NCBI GenBank assembly: GCA_014799785.1
Contig: JAAVHI010000016.1
Span: 5,195-46,913 of the forward strand
Source: Ruminococcus sp.
Lineage (GTDB): Bacteria; Bacillota; Clostridia; Oscillospirales; Ruminococcaceae
DNA length: 41,719 bases
Reading direction: 5' to 3'
Shown here: positions 41,422-41,719 of the stretch, in pieces
How positions within the stretch are numbered: the stretch's first letter is position 1
Layout: each line of letters opens with the position of its first letter
Notes under the pieces: model-generated
Seen by the model: the letters and a program-made list of their open reading frames with translations, nothing else
Told to the model about the DNA's origin: nothing
The model's database searches: none
Translations under genes and position numbers: made by a program

Positions 41422-41506
41422 AGCGGGGAGCCCCGGCGGGCTGAGTCACCCCCACTGTAAGATGTTCAGACCATTAATTTGTCCATGCCCCCTCAAGGGG
41501 GCGGGT
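41422..41506 (+). repeat. dispersed repeat, copy B
   Basis: Same-orientation relative of the element after rodA (15676-15766), with the GCGGGCTGAGTC block and the 21-base GCCCCCTCAAGGGGGC-containing core at 41486-41506. It shows the same two-part layout: a GC-rich hairpin, an AT-rich spacer and a second perfect hairpin. It leads without break into the hairpin array at 41532. Confidence 0.75.
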
Positions 41507-41531
41507 GAATTTTTATTTGGCACAACATTTA

Positions 41532-41705
41532 GGCGGCAAAGCCGCCGACTAAAGCTGGTCGAGCTGAGCCCAGCTCGCGAAGTCCAGAGGCGGAGCCTTT
41601 GGTCGCCGCCCGCAGGCGGCGAAATCCCTTTCGTTCGGAACGGTGAAAGGGGTGAGAAATGCGAGAGCATTTCGAGGGGGAGCGGACACGACCGCTCCCC
41701 CTTTT
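41532..41705 (+). other. array of seven consecutive hairpins
   Basis: Seven stems follow one another. GGCGGC/GCCGCC (41532-41546); GAGCTG/CAGCTC with AGCC loop (41561-41576); CCAGAGGC/GCCTTTGG (41584-41602); CGCCGCC/GGCGGCG with CGCA loop (41604-41621); CCCTTTC/GAAAGGG with inner GTTC/GAAC (41626-41651); AAATGC/GCATTT with GAGA tetraloop (41657-41672); GGGGGAGCGG/CCGCTCCCCC (41676-41701) and a T-run. Either a structured RNA or a repeat mosaic. No coding function is supported. Confidence 0.6.
41676..41705 (+). terminator. intrinsic terminator closing the hairpin array
   Basis: GGGGGAGCGG (41676-41685) pairs perfectly over 10 bp with CCGCTCCCCC (41692-41701) around a 6-base loop, followed by TTTT (41702-41705). 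It reads rightwards, consistent with the array being transcribed on the plus strand from a start near or before 41422. Confidence 0.7.
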
Positions 41706-41719
41706 AACAGTTTCAGGAA

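Noticed and set aside
41446..41707. Open frames of 74 and 81 codons crossing the right-edge repeat
   Set aside because: No ribosome binding site, compositionally driven by GC-rich hairpins and overlapping on both strands; better explained by the repeat and hairpin array.

Overview
The window is a gene-dense chromosomal segment from an anaerobic, low-to-mid GC Gram-positive bacterium, most likely a Clostridia member of the Ruminococcus/Oscillospiraceae type. The basis is indirect. AGGAGG-type ribosome binding sites are used almost everywhere, and sigma-A promoters have 17-nt spacers. The gene set includes a flavodiiron protein with rubredoxin, a RodA-type wall protein, a ytvI/PerM (AI-2E) family protein, a B12 methionine synthase lacking its reactivation domain, and many small GNAT and methyltransferase genes. 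No rRNA, tRNA, CRISPR array, phage or transposase gene was recognised. Taxonomy is an inference because no search could be run.

Layout, left to right. 1-9 kb (+): a partial gene end, a methyltransferase, a streptothricin-acetyltransferase-like GNAT, an unusual DUF402-HAD fusion, a tautomerase, ROK glucokinase, a DMP19-family protein, a BltD-like polyamine acetyltransferase, a DUF1349 protein, an unknown protein, ilvD and two membrane-anchored unknowns, closed by a terminator at 9065. 9-13 kb (-): fprA and rubredoxin behind a textbook promoter, then a nicotinamidase-pncB NAD-salvage pair. 13-17.8 kb (+): a CapA-like lipoprotein, rodA, a methyltransferase and galactokinase. 17.8-34 kb (-): metH, its separately encoded reactivation domain, and then a long run of small enzyme genes: Nudix, five to six GNATs, three methyltransferases, YdeI, a tyrosine phosphatase, a CPBP protease, GrpB, a nucleotidyltransferase and a sialate O-acetylesterase, with metF among them. 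34-36.5 kb (-): pcrA. 37-38.4 kb (+): the AI-2E family transporter. 38.4-41.3 kb (-): a secreted VWA protein and tcdA. 41.4-41.7 kb: a repeat followed by an array of hairpins.

How the genes work together. MetF makes 5-methyl-THF, MetH uses it to methylate homocysteine, and the detached activation-domain protein would rescue oxidised cobalamin. Nicotinamidase and PncB form a two-step route from nicotinamide to NaMN. Rubredoxin and FprA form an O2/NO-reducing electron chain. RodA serves cell-wall growth. The many GNAT, methyltransferase and Nudix genes look like small-molecule-modifying or resistance functions. Four of them (24820-27069) are joined by consecutive start/stop overlaps.

Most of the window is ordinary metabolism, and no defence, CRISPR-like or retron-like system was found. 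The least explained signals are these: a tandem series of seven perfect or near-perfect hairpins at the right edge (41532-41701), sitting next to a repeat that also occurs after rodA; possible structured RNA in the 36.5-37.1 kb gap; a rubredoxin whose first metal knuckle is CxC; the DUF402-HAD fusion; and the four-gene overlapping unit.
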